In this document: piece by piece, positions 1 through 7,972 of the stretch
Position numbering within the stretch: the stretch's first letter is position 1
Layout of the letters: each line of letters starts with the position of its first letter
NCBI GenBank assembly: GCA_903835655.1
Contig: CAILNT010000058.1
Coordinates: 1 to 64,000, forward strand
Length of the DNA stretch: 64,000 bases
Direction of reading: 5' to 3'
Source: an uncultured Pseudomonadota bacterium
GTDB lineage: Bacteria > Pseudomonadota > Gammaproteobacteria > Burkholderiales > Thiobacillaceae
Notes under the pieces: generated by a model
The model's database searches: none
Told to the model about the DNA's origin: nothing
The model's input: the letters and a program-made list of their open reading frames with translations, nothing else
Position numbers and translations under genes: made by a program

Positions 1-80
1 CGGATGTCCCCATGTCGGTGGTGCACTGCCAACTCTTCCAGTGTCATGCGGGCTTCCTCATCCAGGTTCAAGGTGATCAT
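1..80 (-). CDS. 5' end of a gene cut by the window edge, possibly transposase-like
   Basis: Reading leftward from ATG at 80 (a GTG at 92 is in frame) gives 26 codons before the window ends. The peptide begins MITLNLDEEARMTLEELA and continues with VHHRHGDIR. This acidic helical start resembles the leader before the helix-turn-helix of IS630-type transposases, where an LxxLAxHHxxxxIR run is common. So few residues do not allow a firm call, and the gene could instead be an unrelated small protein. It is divergent from the antiporter at 205, with about 120 bases between them in which I see nothing else. Confidence 0.3.
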   Translation of the reverse strand, partial: MITLNLDEEARMTLEELAVHHRHGDI

Positions 81-204
81 GACGGTTCCCACAGTGTTTG
101 GTCTCGCTGTAGTACGCAACTTCCATGCCAAATCGGTTGCGTAGACTTACTTAACAAAATCCATCTTGCTGCGCACATAGTACTGACGCGGAGATAGCCA
201 CACC

Positions 205-1398
205 ATGCTTACCACCATGAGCGTCACAGAGATATTCCTGATCGCGATGACACTGATCTTTACCATTCCCTATCTGATCTGGCGCGTGGGTAATACTGAG
301 TACTTCGCACCCTTGGTGGTCGTGCAGATCGTAACCGGAATTCTTCTCGGCCCTGGCATTATGGGCGCAGTCTTCCCGGACTATTACACCTTCGTCTTCA
401 CACCACAGGTGATTCAATTATTGAACGGCATCGCCTGGTGGGGGGTGATGGTGTTCGTCTGGATCGCCGGGATCGAGCTTGATCTGCGCAAGGCATGGGA
501 ACACCGTCGTGAGAGCGTGGTCACCGCAGGTCTGGCACTAGGAACGCCGCTGCTGTTCGGCTGTATCGCCGCAACCGGCATGTTGATGTACCCCGGATGG
601 ATCGGCCCCAAGGCGATGACATGGCAATTCATCATGGGAGTGGGCATGGCCTGCGCCGTCACTGCACTACCCATACTGATCCTGTTCATGGAAAAACTGA
701 ATATCCTGCGGCAACCCATCGGGCAGCGCATCCTGCGTTACGCCAGTCTGGACGATATCGCGATATGGGGTGTCCTCGCGCTGATCCTGATGGATTGGGA
801 ACGTGTGGGCAAACAGGTCGGTTTCCTGCTGGCCTTTGGGGTCGTTAGTTATTTCTTCCGCAGACTCATGCTATGGATGCAAGAGAGGGATCGCTGGTAT
901 GTCGGCCTGATATGGCTGGCCATCTGTGGTCTTGGTGCCGACTGGTCGGGCCTGCACTTCATGGTCGGTTCTTTTCTCGCTGGTGCCGTCATGGATAGCG
1001 AGTGGTTCGACCAGAAACAGATGGACGCCTTGCGTCATTACGCATTGCTCGTCTTCATGCCCGTGTTCTTCTTGAGTACCGGCCTGCGCACCAACTGGGC
1101 CGTGGGAGGTTTTACCGTGTTCCTTGCCGCAACTGTATTGCTGGTCGCATCAGTCTCCGGGAAATTGATCGGTACTCATGTCGCAGGGAAGATCCTCAAA
1201 TGGAAACCGGGTGAATCTTCCATCATCGGCTGGCTACTGCAAACCAAGGCGCTCATCATGATCATCTTCGCCAACGTGCTGTTGGACAAGGCCATCATCA
1301 CCAACGAGACCTTCACCGCATTGTTGCTGATGGCGGTCGCCAGCACCATGCTCACCGTCCCGGTGGTGTCGCCCCGACTGGATCGCATGAAAGGATAG
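205..1398 (+). CDS. Cation/proton antiporter, Na+/H+ exchanger (CPA2/Kef-like) family
   Basis: A 397-residue, very hydrophobic protein with about eleven membrane segments across its whole length. Family landmarks are visible: VWIAGIELDL near residue 88 (the AGxEL motif after an early helix), the small-residue and proline helix GMACAVTALPILILFMEKL, and YASLDDIAIWGV with the two acidic residues that carry ions in this fold. It would exchange Na+ or K+ for H+ across the inner membrane. Unlike KefB/C it ends after the membrane domain, with no NAD-binding RCK domain. The start is supported by GGAG at 190-193. It stands alone, next to mobile-element remnants. Confidence 0.85.
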   Translation: MLTTMSVTEIFLIAMTLIFTIPYLIWRVGNTEYFAPLVVVQIVTGILLGPGIMGAVFPDYYTFVFTPQVIQLLNGIAWWGVMVFVWIAGIELDLRKAWEHRRESVVTAGLALGTPLLFGCIAATGMLMYPGWIGPKAMTWQFIMGVGMACAVTALPILILFMEKLNILRQPIGQRILRYASLDDIAIWGVLALILMDWERVGKQVGFLLAFGVVSYFFRRLMLWMQERDRWYVGLIWLAICGLGADWSGLHFMVGSFLAGAVMDSEWFDQKQMDALRHYALLVFMPVFFLSTGLRTNWAVGGFTVFLAATVLLVASVSGKLIGTHVAGKILKWKPGESSIIGWLLQTKALIMIIFANVLLDKAIITNETFTALLLMAVASTMLTVPVVSPRLDRMKG

Positions 1399-1503
1399 GA
1401 AATCCAACGCCCGTTTTGCCCAGTATCCTCGGCCATCGAGCCGTGGTCATTCACGGAAAGGAAGGTTGGGGCTCTGAAAACCCCATGCCGGAGTCCTCTG
1501 GAT

Positions 1504-1558
1504 CGCGCCTGAGGCTGTGGGAGAAAATTTTGCTGTCGCTTGCACGGTCTCAGGCGCG
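1504..1558. repeat. 10-bp perfect inverted repeat downstream of the antiporter
   Basis: CGCGCCTGAG at 1504-1513 is repeated in reverse complement as CTCAGGCGCG at 1549-1558, with a 35-base interior that includes GAAAATTTT. It lies between the antiporter stop and the IS66 remnant. There is no T-run after either arm, so an intrinsic terminator is unlikely. It may be a leftover of mobile-element insertion. Confidence 0.4.
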
Positions 1559-1592
1559 CGTTCCTCCAGGCAGGCAAGCGTGCTCGTCGGTC

Positions 1593-1838
1593 TTAGCCCG
1601 CCAGCGGCAACGCGCCGAGATTGACGAAGGCTGGCTTGGCCGCCTCGATCTGCTGGACATCCTGCCCGACGCGGTGACCGAGCAAACCGCGCCAGCGCTG
1701 AACACTCGCCACGCTGACGGCCTCCGCCCGACAAAACGCCGCCAGACTCAAATCGCTTTCCTCGAAGCGCCGCAACAGCGCCCGCCACTCATCCCGACTA
1801 CGCCGCTTCTTCCGACCCGTTTCCATTCCGCACCCCAC
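1593..1838 (-). pseudogene. tnpA: IS66-type accessory protein TnpA, C-terminally truncated remnant
   Basis: The 81-residue frame contains RDEWRALLRRFEESDLSLAAFCR and then VASVQRWRGLLG, the helix-turn-helix of IS66 TnpA (Orf1), and ends AFVNLGALPLAG where intact proteins continue for several dozen residues. No tnpB or tnpC is present, so the element cannot move. The remnant abuts the truncated end of the serine recombinase at 1900, which suggests that IS66 insertion or a later deletion removed both 3' ends. Confidence 0.65.
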
Positions 1839-1899
1839 GCCCTGTTGACATGGGAGGCATTCTCTTCATCTGCCAGGCAATGGGAAGAACGCCGCGTGG

Positions 1900-2859
1900 T
1901 TACCGGTTACATGTGAGCGTCGCACCACAGCAGCCGCAACGAAGGAGACCACGGAAGATGTTGCAGTATGTGATGCCCCGCTTGCCGGTGCCGAATTGCC
2001 GTCTGGATATGATGGCCCGGACTCGGAGAAACAGGTCTTCGTCGATGATCTTCGGGAAATAATCAGGCCTGGGGTCGCCTAACAGCACCAGTTTACCGTT
2101 GGTTATGGTCATGGGCTGGTACTCCCCCAGGACCGCGCGGTTCTTCAGCAGCTTCAGCACGTTACTGTGGTGCCATCCAGCTTCCCGGCGGCTGGGCACG
2201 ATCCATTTCTCGGCATTGGCTTGCCGCGTGATGGCAATGGACCCTAGTCCGGTAAGTGCCAGATCGAACACCTTCCTGACGCTCTCGGCCTTGTCCGTGA
2301 TGAGTTCCCACCCCGCTTCATTCGCCATCTTCCTCTGCCAGTCTGGTGCCGTAGCACCAACGACAGGGAGATTTTGATCCCGTCTCGCCTGGTAATAGTC
2401 CCGGACACGAGCGGCACGGTGCTTCACTTCCTCATGCGCCGCCATCATGAGCACCACCGACATCATCAGGTCGGCCAGGCTGGCATTGCGCGATTCCTCG
2501 GTGTAGGTCTTCCTGTCCCGCAGCGTGATGATGGTGATGCCGGCACGGACGATGTCCGATAGCAGGTTGACGGCCATCAACGGGGGGAGCGAGTCAGGCG
2601 GTCGAACGCCTCGACCAGTAAGATACTTCCCTTGGGCACCTTGCCGGCTTCGACTGCTTCCAGAAAAAGGCCCAGCGCGCCTCGCTCCAAGTTCGACCGG
2701 TCATAGGCTGAGACACCCAGATCTTTGTAGGTGAACTTATCGTCGAGTTCGAGACCGATGCTCATCGGCATAGGCACTAGCCAGCGCCATCTGGCGTCGA
2801 AGGCTGTCACCGTCGGCCTGGCGGAGGGAGGAGAATCTGATGCAGGAGTACGCTCGCAT
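1900..2859 (-). pseudogene. Large serine recombinase, frameshifted twice and truncated
   Basis: Three frames add up to one protein. The first (from ATG at 2859) begins MRAYSCIRFSSLRQADGDS, with the catalytic-serine RFSS region, and breaks near 2760 after SAYADEH. The second runs from GLELDDKFTYKDLGVSAYDR to LLVEAFDRLTR, a resolvase-domain signature, and breaks near 2583 in a run of six G. The third starts LMAVNLLSDI, spans the recombinase domain and stops in the zinc ribbon at CGCCGATLTC. Intact relatives continue well beyond that point. It is non-functional unless the breaks are sequencing errors, and the missing C-terminus argues against that. Confidence 0.75.
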
Positions 2860-2880
2860 ATTTGTGATAATACAGCGAGC

Positions 2881-2992
2881 TTCTACCAGATCGCCACGCC
2901 CGGCATCGCCGCACGGGCGCGCGGCGAGCGTATACAAGGCGCAGCGCTTCTCGGATCACGCGCCGCTGAGCGTCGAGTACGAATGGAGTTGA
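2881..2992 (+). pseudogene. 3' fragment of exodeoxyribonuclease III (xth-like)
   Basis: In the + direction 2881-2920 reads FYQIATPGIAARAR. A different frame just after it reads ASVYKAQRFSDHAPLSVEY and reaches a stop at 2992. Together they match the end of exonuclease III, whose last strands carry YQIATP and the catalytic SDHAP motif. The join needs a two-base change inside the GC repeat around 2915-2925, so even this fragment is frameshifted. Everything upstream is replaced by the serine recombinase, whose start codon is only 22 bases away. An intact xth gene would have to be elsewhere in the genome. Confidence 0.6.
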
Positions 2993-3068
2993 ACGACCCC
3001 CAGTCGAGATTGAGGAGGCGCCGCGCATCGCCTCGTGTGACCGGCCCTGGCGTAGACCAGAGCGGACC

Positions 3069-3123
3069 TTGCCCAAAAAGAACGATCGTTCTATTCTGCA
3101 CCATCCGAACGATCGTTCTTTTT
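3069..3123 (+). promoter_or_regulatory. Promoter with two GAAC-N4-GTTC palindromes (LexA-like operators)
   Basis: A possible -35 TTGCCC (3069-3074) and -10 TATTCT (3092-3097) are spaced by 17 bases. The spacer is exactly AAAAAGAACGATCGTTC (3075-3091). Its perfect reverse complement GAACGATCGTTCTTTTT follows at 3107-3123. Each arm holds the 12-bp palindrome GAACGATCGTTC. The second arm covers the expected transcription start and ends one base before the start codon at 3125. GAAC-N4-GTTC is the LexA box type of Gram-positive bacteria, not the usual betaproteobacterial CTGT-N8-ACAG. The arms can also pair with each other, so an attenuator hairpin is the alternative reading. Confidence 0.6.
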
Positions 3124-3124
3124 A

Positions 3125-4354
3125 ATGTCCTTGCGCGCCCTGCTTCTCGATTTCAATTCCTACTTCGCCTCGGTGGAGCAGCACCTGCGGCCTGAATTGC
3201 GCGGACGCCCCGTGGGCGTTTTGCCGGTGCTAGCGGAAACCAGTTGCTGCATCGCCGCCAGCATTCAGGCCAAGCGCTGCGGTGTAAAAACCGGCACGGG
3301 CGTGGCCGATGCGCGTCGCCTCTGTCCCGACATCGTCTTCGTTCAAGCGCGGCCGCGCATCTATGTGGAAATGCATCACCGCCTGATGGGCATCGTCGAT
3401 ACGGTCATCGCCGTGAGCGAGGTACTTTCCATCGACGAGGTCGCCTGCGACCTGACCGGCTCCTGGCAGCAGGAGGGTGTGGTGCGGGAACTGGCGCGGA
3501 CGGTGAAAGCCAGGCTGCGCGACCAGGTCGGCGCGGTCCTCACCTGCTCCATCGGTATCGGCCCCAACCGTTTCCTGGCGAAGACCGCCTCCAACATGCA
3601 GAAACCGGACGGCCTCGTCATCCTCCACCAGGAAGACCTGCCCGACTGCCTGTTCTCGCTGAAATTGCGGGATCTCAACGGCATCGCCCACGCCACGCAA
3701 GAACGCCTGGAGCGACACGGCATCCTCACGGTGGCGGCCCTGTGCGCGGCCTCCCGCGAACAACTGCGCAGCGTCTGGGGCGGGGTCGAGGGCGAACGCA
3801 TGTATGACCGTCTGCGCGGCGTGGACGTGGTGCCACAGCCGACACGGCGCTCCAGTCTGGGCCACTCCCACGTTTTGCCGCCGCGCCTGCGCCACGAGGC
3901 GGGCGCCTACGCCGTGCTCTCCAAGCTGACCCAGAAAGCGGCACTACGCCTGCGCGCCGAAGGCTATCTGGCCGGACGGCTGAGGGTGAGCGTAAGCTAT
4001 CGCAAACACCCCGAATGGGAGAAGGAGACGCGCTTCGCGCCGATGCAAGCCACCCTTGCCTGCCTCAAACTGGTCGATGCGCTCTGGGACGCGCGCCCGC
4101 GCCGGCGCGAACCGATCAAGGTCGGCATGGCGTTTTCCGATCTCGTCTCAAGCGACCGAGTGAGCCTGTCACTGTTTCCGGACACGACCTCCGCACTCGA
4201 CACGGCCCTGGACCGCGTGCGACTGAAATTCGGGTCGGAAGCGCTCTATTTCGGCGGCGCCTTCCTTGCCCAGGAAGAAGCGCCCATGCGCATCGCCTTC
4301 ACCCACATCCCGGACCTGACGCTGGAGGTGGAGCCGAGGCGCGCTTCAAAATAG
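3125..4354 (+). CDS. Y-family translesion DNA polymerase (DinB/UmuC-like)
   Basis: A 409-residue error-prone polymerase. The catalytic acidic residues are D9 in LLLDFNSYFASVEQ and D104-E105 in LSIDEVACDL. The thumb helix-hairpin-helix region follows near 180-230, and the little-finger domain fills the rest. SLSLF at 347-351 fits a beta-clamp-binding peptide. The length is close to UmuC and Pol IV and shorter than ImuB. The start at 3125 is forced by the nearness of D9, yet no Shine-Dalgarno fits between the operator arm and the ATG, so the transcript may be leaderless or nearly so. The palindromic promoter suggests damage-inducible repression. No imuA, dnaE2 or umuD lies nearby. Confidence 0.88.
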   Translation: MSLRALLLDFNSYFASVEQHLRPELRGRPVGVLPVLAETSCCIAASIQAKRCGVKTGTGVADARRLCPDIVFVQARPRIYVEMHHRLMGIVDTVIAVSEVLSIDEVACDLTGSWQQEGVVRELARTVKARLRDQVGAVLTCSIGIGPNRFLAKTASNMQKPDGLVILHQEDLPDCLFSLKLRDLNGIAHATQERLERHGILTVAALCAASREQLRSVWGGVEGERMYDRLRGVDVVPQPTRRSSLGHSHVLPPRLRHEAGAYAVLSKLTQKAALRLRAEGYLAGRLRVSVSYRKHPEWEKETRFAPMQATLACLKLVDALWDARPRRREPIKVGMAFSDLVSSDRVSLSLFPDTTSALDTALDRVRLKFGSEALYFGGAFLAQEEAPMRIAFTHIPDLTLEVEPRRASK

Positions 4355-4401
4355 GTCCGCGCAAGCGGATGATCCCGCCACACCCGACTCATGAGAAACC
4401 C

Positions 4402-5559
4402 ATGACCCTGGAAGCCGAACTCACCTGGAGCGCCGGACGCGGCATCGATGGCGTTCTCCACCGCGAACGCCTGATCCTGGCCGACCGTGCATTGCTCGCC
4501 GATGGCCGCTGGATGCGAGCCGCCGAGGCCGCGCGTGCGACGGGGGCCGTGGAACTCGATCCGGCGCCATGGATCACGCCGCGCGGGCTGGCACCGGTGG
4601 AACTGGCGGCCGGCGGCGTTCGCCTGGGGGGTGCGGCGATTCCGGGCCGCTTCTATCCGCGCCTTGCCTTTGCCGGTTCCAGCCTCGCCCAGGGGCCGCG
4701 CGACCTGCGGCCGGTGCGGCTGCTGGACTGCCATGACGACCACGTCCGGGTAGACCCCAACCACCCCCTGGCCGCTGCCGCTACCCGGCTGGTCATATGT
4801 CGCAGCGACCTGGAACCGGCTCCGGGCCGGCGCATGGTGGAATTGTTCGACGGCCCGGGCCTGCAAGCCCTGCCCGCCGATCCCGCGGCCACCTTTTTCC
4901 GGCTGGACGGGTTCCAGCGCAAGGACGAGGGCGCCGACCGCTGTTTCTACGCCGAGCCGCGCTTCATCCAGCATCTCGATGCCCGCTGCCGCGCACAGAT
5001 CGGCAGCCTCTACGGCCGCTTCCTGCAACCGGGGCAACGGGTCCTGGACCTGATGGCGAGTTGGGACTCCCACCTCCCGGAAATACCCGCGGACTTGCAC
5101 GTTGCCGGACTTGGGCTGAACCAGGCGGAGCTGGAAGCCAATCCGCGCTTGCACGAAGTCGTGGTGAAAGATCTCAACTTGCGCGCCGACCTGCCCTGGG
5201 GCGATGCCCAGTTCGATGCCGTGCTGTGCACCGCCGCCCTGGAATACCTGGTTCGACCGCGTGCCGTGCTGGCGGAAGTACGCCGCGTGCTGCGCCCCGG
5301 TGGGCTCTGCTTGCTCAGCTTTTCCGACCGCTGGTTTCCGCCCAAGGCCATCCGCATGTGGAGCCAGCTCCACGCCTTCGAGCGCCTGGGTTACACGCTC
5401 GCCCTGTTGAAGGACGCTGGTTTCGTCGGCCTGAACAGCGAGACCCTGCGCGGGATGAAGCGGCCGGAAGACGACAAGTACGCCGCGGAGCGCGACGGTG
5501 CCGACCCATTGTTCGCTGCCTGGGGCAGAACGGCGGCTATTGCAGCCGCGGTTGTATAG
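4402..5559 (+). CDS. SlyD-like FKBP fragment fused to a class I SAM-dependent methyltransferase
   Basis: A 385-residue protein in two parts. Residues about 83-133 read like the second half of a SlyD-type prolyl isomerase: RPVRLLD, then DDHVRVDPNHPLA, the counterpart of the SlyD D-x-V-x-V-D-x-N-H-x-L-A strand. Residues 205-300 are a Rossmann methyltransferase with VLDLMASWDSHLP at motif I (a known variant lacking GxGxG), FDAVLCTAALEYL and EVRRVLRPGGLCLLSFS. The substrate is unknown. ATG at 4402 was chosen over an in-frame ATG at 4369 because neither has a good ribosome site and 4402 gives the tidier N-terminus. It lies 47 bases after the polymerase and may share its transcript. Confidence 0.75.
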   Translation: MTLEAELTWSAGRGIDGVLHRERLILADRALLADGRWMRAAEAARATGAVELDPAPWITPRGLAPVELAAGGVRLGGAAIPGRFYPRLAFAGSSLAQGPRDLRPVRLLDCHDDHVRVDPNHPLAAAATRLVICRSDLEPAPGRRMVELFDGPGLQALPADPAATFFRLDGFQRKDEGADRCFYAEPRFIQHLDARCRAQIGSLYGRFLQPGQRVLDLMASWDSHLPEIPADLHVAGLGLNQAELEANPRLHEVVVKDLNLRADLPWGDAQFDAVLCTAALEYLVRPRAVLAEVRRVLRPGGLCLLSFSDRWFPPKAIRMWSQLHAFERLGYTLALLKDAGFVGLNSETLRGMKRPEDDKYAAERDGADPLFAAWGRTAAIAAAVV

Positions 5560-5590
5560 CCACCGGAGAATGCGCCCGTGCCGGGCGCAC

Positions 5591-5618
5591 AAAAAAACGG
5601 GCGACCGAGGTCGCCCGT
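5591..5618 (-). terminator. Intrinsic terminator of the minus-strand series ending at 5737
   Basis: Read on the minus strand, ACGGGCGACC pairs with GGTCGCCCGT (5597-5606 with 5609-5618) and is followed by seven T (A-run 5591-5597 on the + strand). The ten-pair stem is mostly G-C. It lies about 120 bases past the response-regulator stop. A smaller hairpin, GCGCCCG-TGC-CGGGCGC, sits just beyond at about 5572-5588. Confidence 0.8.
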
Positions 5619-5736
5619 AAAAGATGCTGCTATCTCATGCAGCCGCCCTGCTCAGGGTGTACGGCCATGCTACGGATTCGCGGTGACGTGTGCATTCGCG
5701 TGAGCGCGTAAGGGGAACACGTACACGGGCAGAGGA

Positions 5737-6348
5737 CTAACCCGCGGCGCGAGACTCCATCACCAGCCGCACCAGTTCCGGCAGGCTGCGCGCCTGCATT
5801 TTTTCCATCATGCGGGCCTTGAAAACCTCCACGGTACGCGGACTGATTTCCAGACGGCCGGCGATTTCCCGGTTCGGCCGGCCCTCCACCGTGAGTTCCA
5901 TGACCTGGCGCTCGCGTTCCGACAGGCGCGCGATGCGCGTGGCGATCTCCTCCGAGTGGCTCCGCACCGCGTGTTGTCGGGCATCGCGCGCCACGGCTTC
6001 GCGTACCGCTTCAAGCAGAGCTTCTTCCGCATACGGTTTTTCCAGGAAATCGACGGCACCGGCCTTGAGCGCGGCACGCGCGTGGGCGATGTCGCCGTGA
6101 CCGGTGAGGAAGACCACCGGCAGACGCGAACCGCGTTCGCCCAGGGCGCGTTGCAGCGCCAGGCCATCCATGCCCCCCATGCGCAGGTCCAGGAGCAGAC
6201 AGCCGCGCCAGTCCGCTCGCCACTGTGCCAGGCATTCCTCGGCGCTGGCATAGCCGCGGCAGCGGAAGCCGCGAAAATTGAGCAGCAACGACAAAGAATC
6301 GCGTACCGCTTCGTCATCGTCGACGATGGTGATGATGGGATCGCTCAT
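5737..6348 (-). CDS. FixJ/NarL-type response regulator
   Basis: A 203-residue two-domain regulator. The receiver begins MSDPIITIVDDDEAVRDSL with the acidic pocket at 10-12. D54 in LLLDLRMGGMDG is the phospho-acceptor, LTGH carries the conserved Thr and EKPY the Lys. A LuxR/FixJ helix-turn-helix follows at about 139-193 (LSEREVQVM-type start, then NREIAGRLEISPRTVEVFKARMM in two parts). AAGGAG eight bases before the ATG is an ideal ribosome site. It follows its sensor kinase by 48 bases and is the last gene before the terminator at 5591-5618. Its targets cannot be read from the sequence. Confidence 0.9.
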   Translation of the reverse strand: MSDPIITIVDDDEAVRDSLSLLLNFRGFRCRGYASAEECLAQWRADWRGCLLLDLRMGGMDGLALQRALGERGSRLPVVFLTGHGDIAHARAALKAGAVDFLEKPYAEEALLEAVREAVARDARQHAVRSHSEEIATRIARLSERERQVMELTVEGRPNREIAGRLEISPRTVEVFKARMMEKMQARSLPELVRLVMESRAAG

Positions 6349-6396
6349 GGAAACTCCTTCGGGCAGCCGTGCGGATCGCTCATGCCGGACTCGCGG

Positions 6397-7968
6397 TCAT
6401 AACGGCAACGTGAAACACAAGCGCGTGGGCCGGAGGCTGTCCAGCCAGAGTTCGCCACCGTGCGCCTCCACCAGGGTGCGGCTGATCGCCAGCCCCAGAC
6501 CCATGCCCTCCGCCTTGCTGGTGGCGAAGGAATCGAACAGCCGCTCGCGCATCTCGGGGGACACGCCGCGGCCGCTGTCGCGCACGCAAAAACGCAGGCG
6601 ATGTGCATCCAGGCGGCGCGCGCTGATGGCGATGATCCGGGCCTTCGGATCGTCGCTCTCGATGGCCTCGATGGCATTGACCAGCAGGTTGTGCAGCACC
6701 GTGCCCATCTGCACGCGGTCGGCCATGAAGCGCGGCATATCACCGTGCACATCCACCGACACATGGATGCCGGCGCGCTCGGCGCGGCGTCGCGCCGGGG
6801 CGAGCCCTTCCTCGATCAGTTCCGCCGCAGTAAGCGACTCCAGGCGCAGCCCGCCGCCGCGGAAGAACTCGCGCAGGCGGTGCACCACCTGGCCGGCGCG
6901 GCTTGCTTCGCGGTCGATCTTGGCGAGGGTGTCGGCCAGCAGGGGGCCATGCTGTTCCGGCGCTTCCAGCATCGCTCGCGCGGCACGCGCGTAGTTGGCC
7001 AGGGCGGACAGCGGCTGGTTGAGCTCATGGGCGATGGCCTGGGTCATCTCGCCGGCCGCGGCCAGGCGGGAGGCCTGGTTGAGCTCCGCCTCGCGCTGGT
7101 GCAGTTTCTCTTCCGCCGCGCGGCGCGCGCTCACGGTCAGCCCGAGAAACAGCCCGGTAATCGCCAGTCCCAGCATCAACATCTGGAACTCCACCACGGC
7201 GATCGCGTGCAGACCGCGCCAGGCGAGGATGGCGTTGAGGCCGATATGGGTGAAAGCGAGTGCCGCGGTCGCCCCCTGGATGCCATAGCGCATGGCCACC
7301 CAGATCAGGGGCAGGAACAACAAATAGAAAAATTTGTATTCGTCCGTGTAGCGCAGACCGAAGATCACCGCCAGGGCGATCCCGATCGAGGCAGCCTGTA
7401 GCAACATTTCCCGATCCAGGCGCCAGCTGCGCCAGGCCGCCCAGTCGTGCCCGGCATGCACCAACACCAGGGGCGCGATGATCAACAGGCGGATCAAGGC
7501 CCCGACCCAATAGTTCACCAGGTCGGCGCCCCAGGCCCAGACATCGGGTGCCGCCTCCGGGCTGCGCGCGAACACGTGTACGCCGGCATCCAGCCACGCC
7601 CCGATCACCGCGGCCAGGAGGAACCAGGACAGGTCGCGCTGGCTGGAAAGCCGTGGGTCGAAACCGAAGCCGCGCGTCAGCCAGGTACTGATCCCCAGCA
7701 GGCCCAGCATCAGCAGCGTAGCCGCCCACAGAGCCGCCAGCCAGTTGCTGGGCAGTCCGTAGATGGGCAGGCCCAGCAGGAAGGTGACCGCGATCAGCCA
7801 GGGGGCGTAGCGCGTGCCATATAGCAGCAGGAAGGCCAGGGACAGTCCGAGCGGCGGCGTCCATGGCGCCAGCGCCAGCGGCAACACGGTCTGCGGATTG
7901 CTGACCATGTCCAGTGCCAGACTGCACAGAGCGAAGACCAGCAGAACCCTCCAGGAAACCGGGAGCAT
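6397..7968 (-). CDS. MASE1-type membrane sensor histidine kinase
   Basis: A 523-residue kinase. Residues 1-275 form about eight hydrophobic segments of the MASE1 membrane sensor type. A short coiled region (RRAAEEKLHQREAELNQA) leads to the dimerisation helix AAGEMTQAIAHELNQPLS with phospho-acceptor H314. The ATPase domain shows LLVNAIEAIESDD (N box), VRDSGRGVS (G1) and SKAEGMGLGLAISRTLV (G2). The HELNQPLS form is typical of FixL/TodS-like kinases that pair with FixJ-type regulators, as here. Its start lies five bases after the TsaC-like gene, so it is probably part of the same transcript. Confidence 0.88.
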   Translation of the reverse strand: MLPVSWRVLLVFALCSLALDMVSNPQTVLPLALAPWTPPLGLSLAFLLLYGTRYAPWLIAVTFLLGLPIYGLPSNWLAALWAATLLMLGLLGISTWLTRGFGFDPRLSSQRDLSWFLLAAVIGAWLDAGVHVFARSPEAAPDVWAWGADLVNYWVGALIRLLIIAPLVLVHAGHDWAAWRSWRLDREMLLQAASIGIALAVIFGLRYTDEYKFFYLLFLPLIWVAMRYGIQGATAALAFTHIGLNAILAWRGLHAIAVVEFQMLMLGLAITGLFLGLTVSARRAAEEKLHQREAELNQASRLAAAGEMTQAIAHELNQPLSALANYARAARAMLEAPEQHGPLLADTLAKIDREASRAGQVVHRLREFFRGGGLRLESLTAAELIEEGLAPARRRAERAGIHVSVDVHGDMPRFMADRVQMGTVLHNLLVNAIEAIESDDPKARIIAISARRLDAHRLRFCVRDSGRGVSPEMRERLFDSFATSKAEGMGLGLAISRTLVEAHGGELWLDSLRPTRLCFTLPL

Positions 7969-7972
7969 GGCG

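Noticed and set aside
3075-3123. Reading the 17-bp inverted repeat simply as a terminator for the xth fragment
   Set aside because: The arm ends one base before the polymerase ATG and the promoter boxes are interleaved with it, so operator sites explain the placement better. Attenuation remains possible and is noted in the finding.
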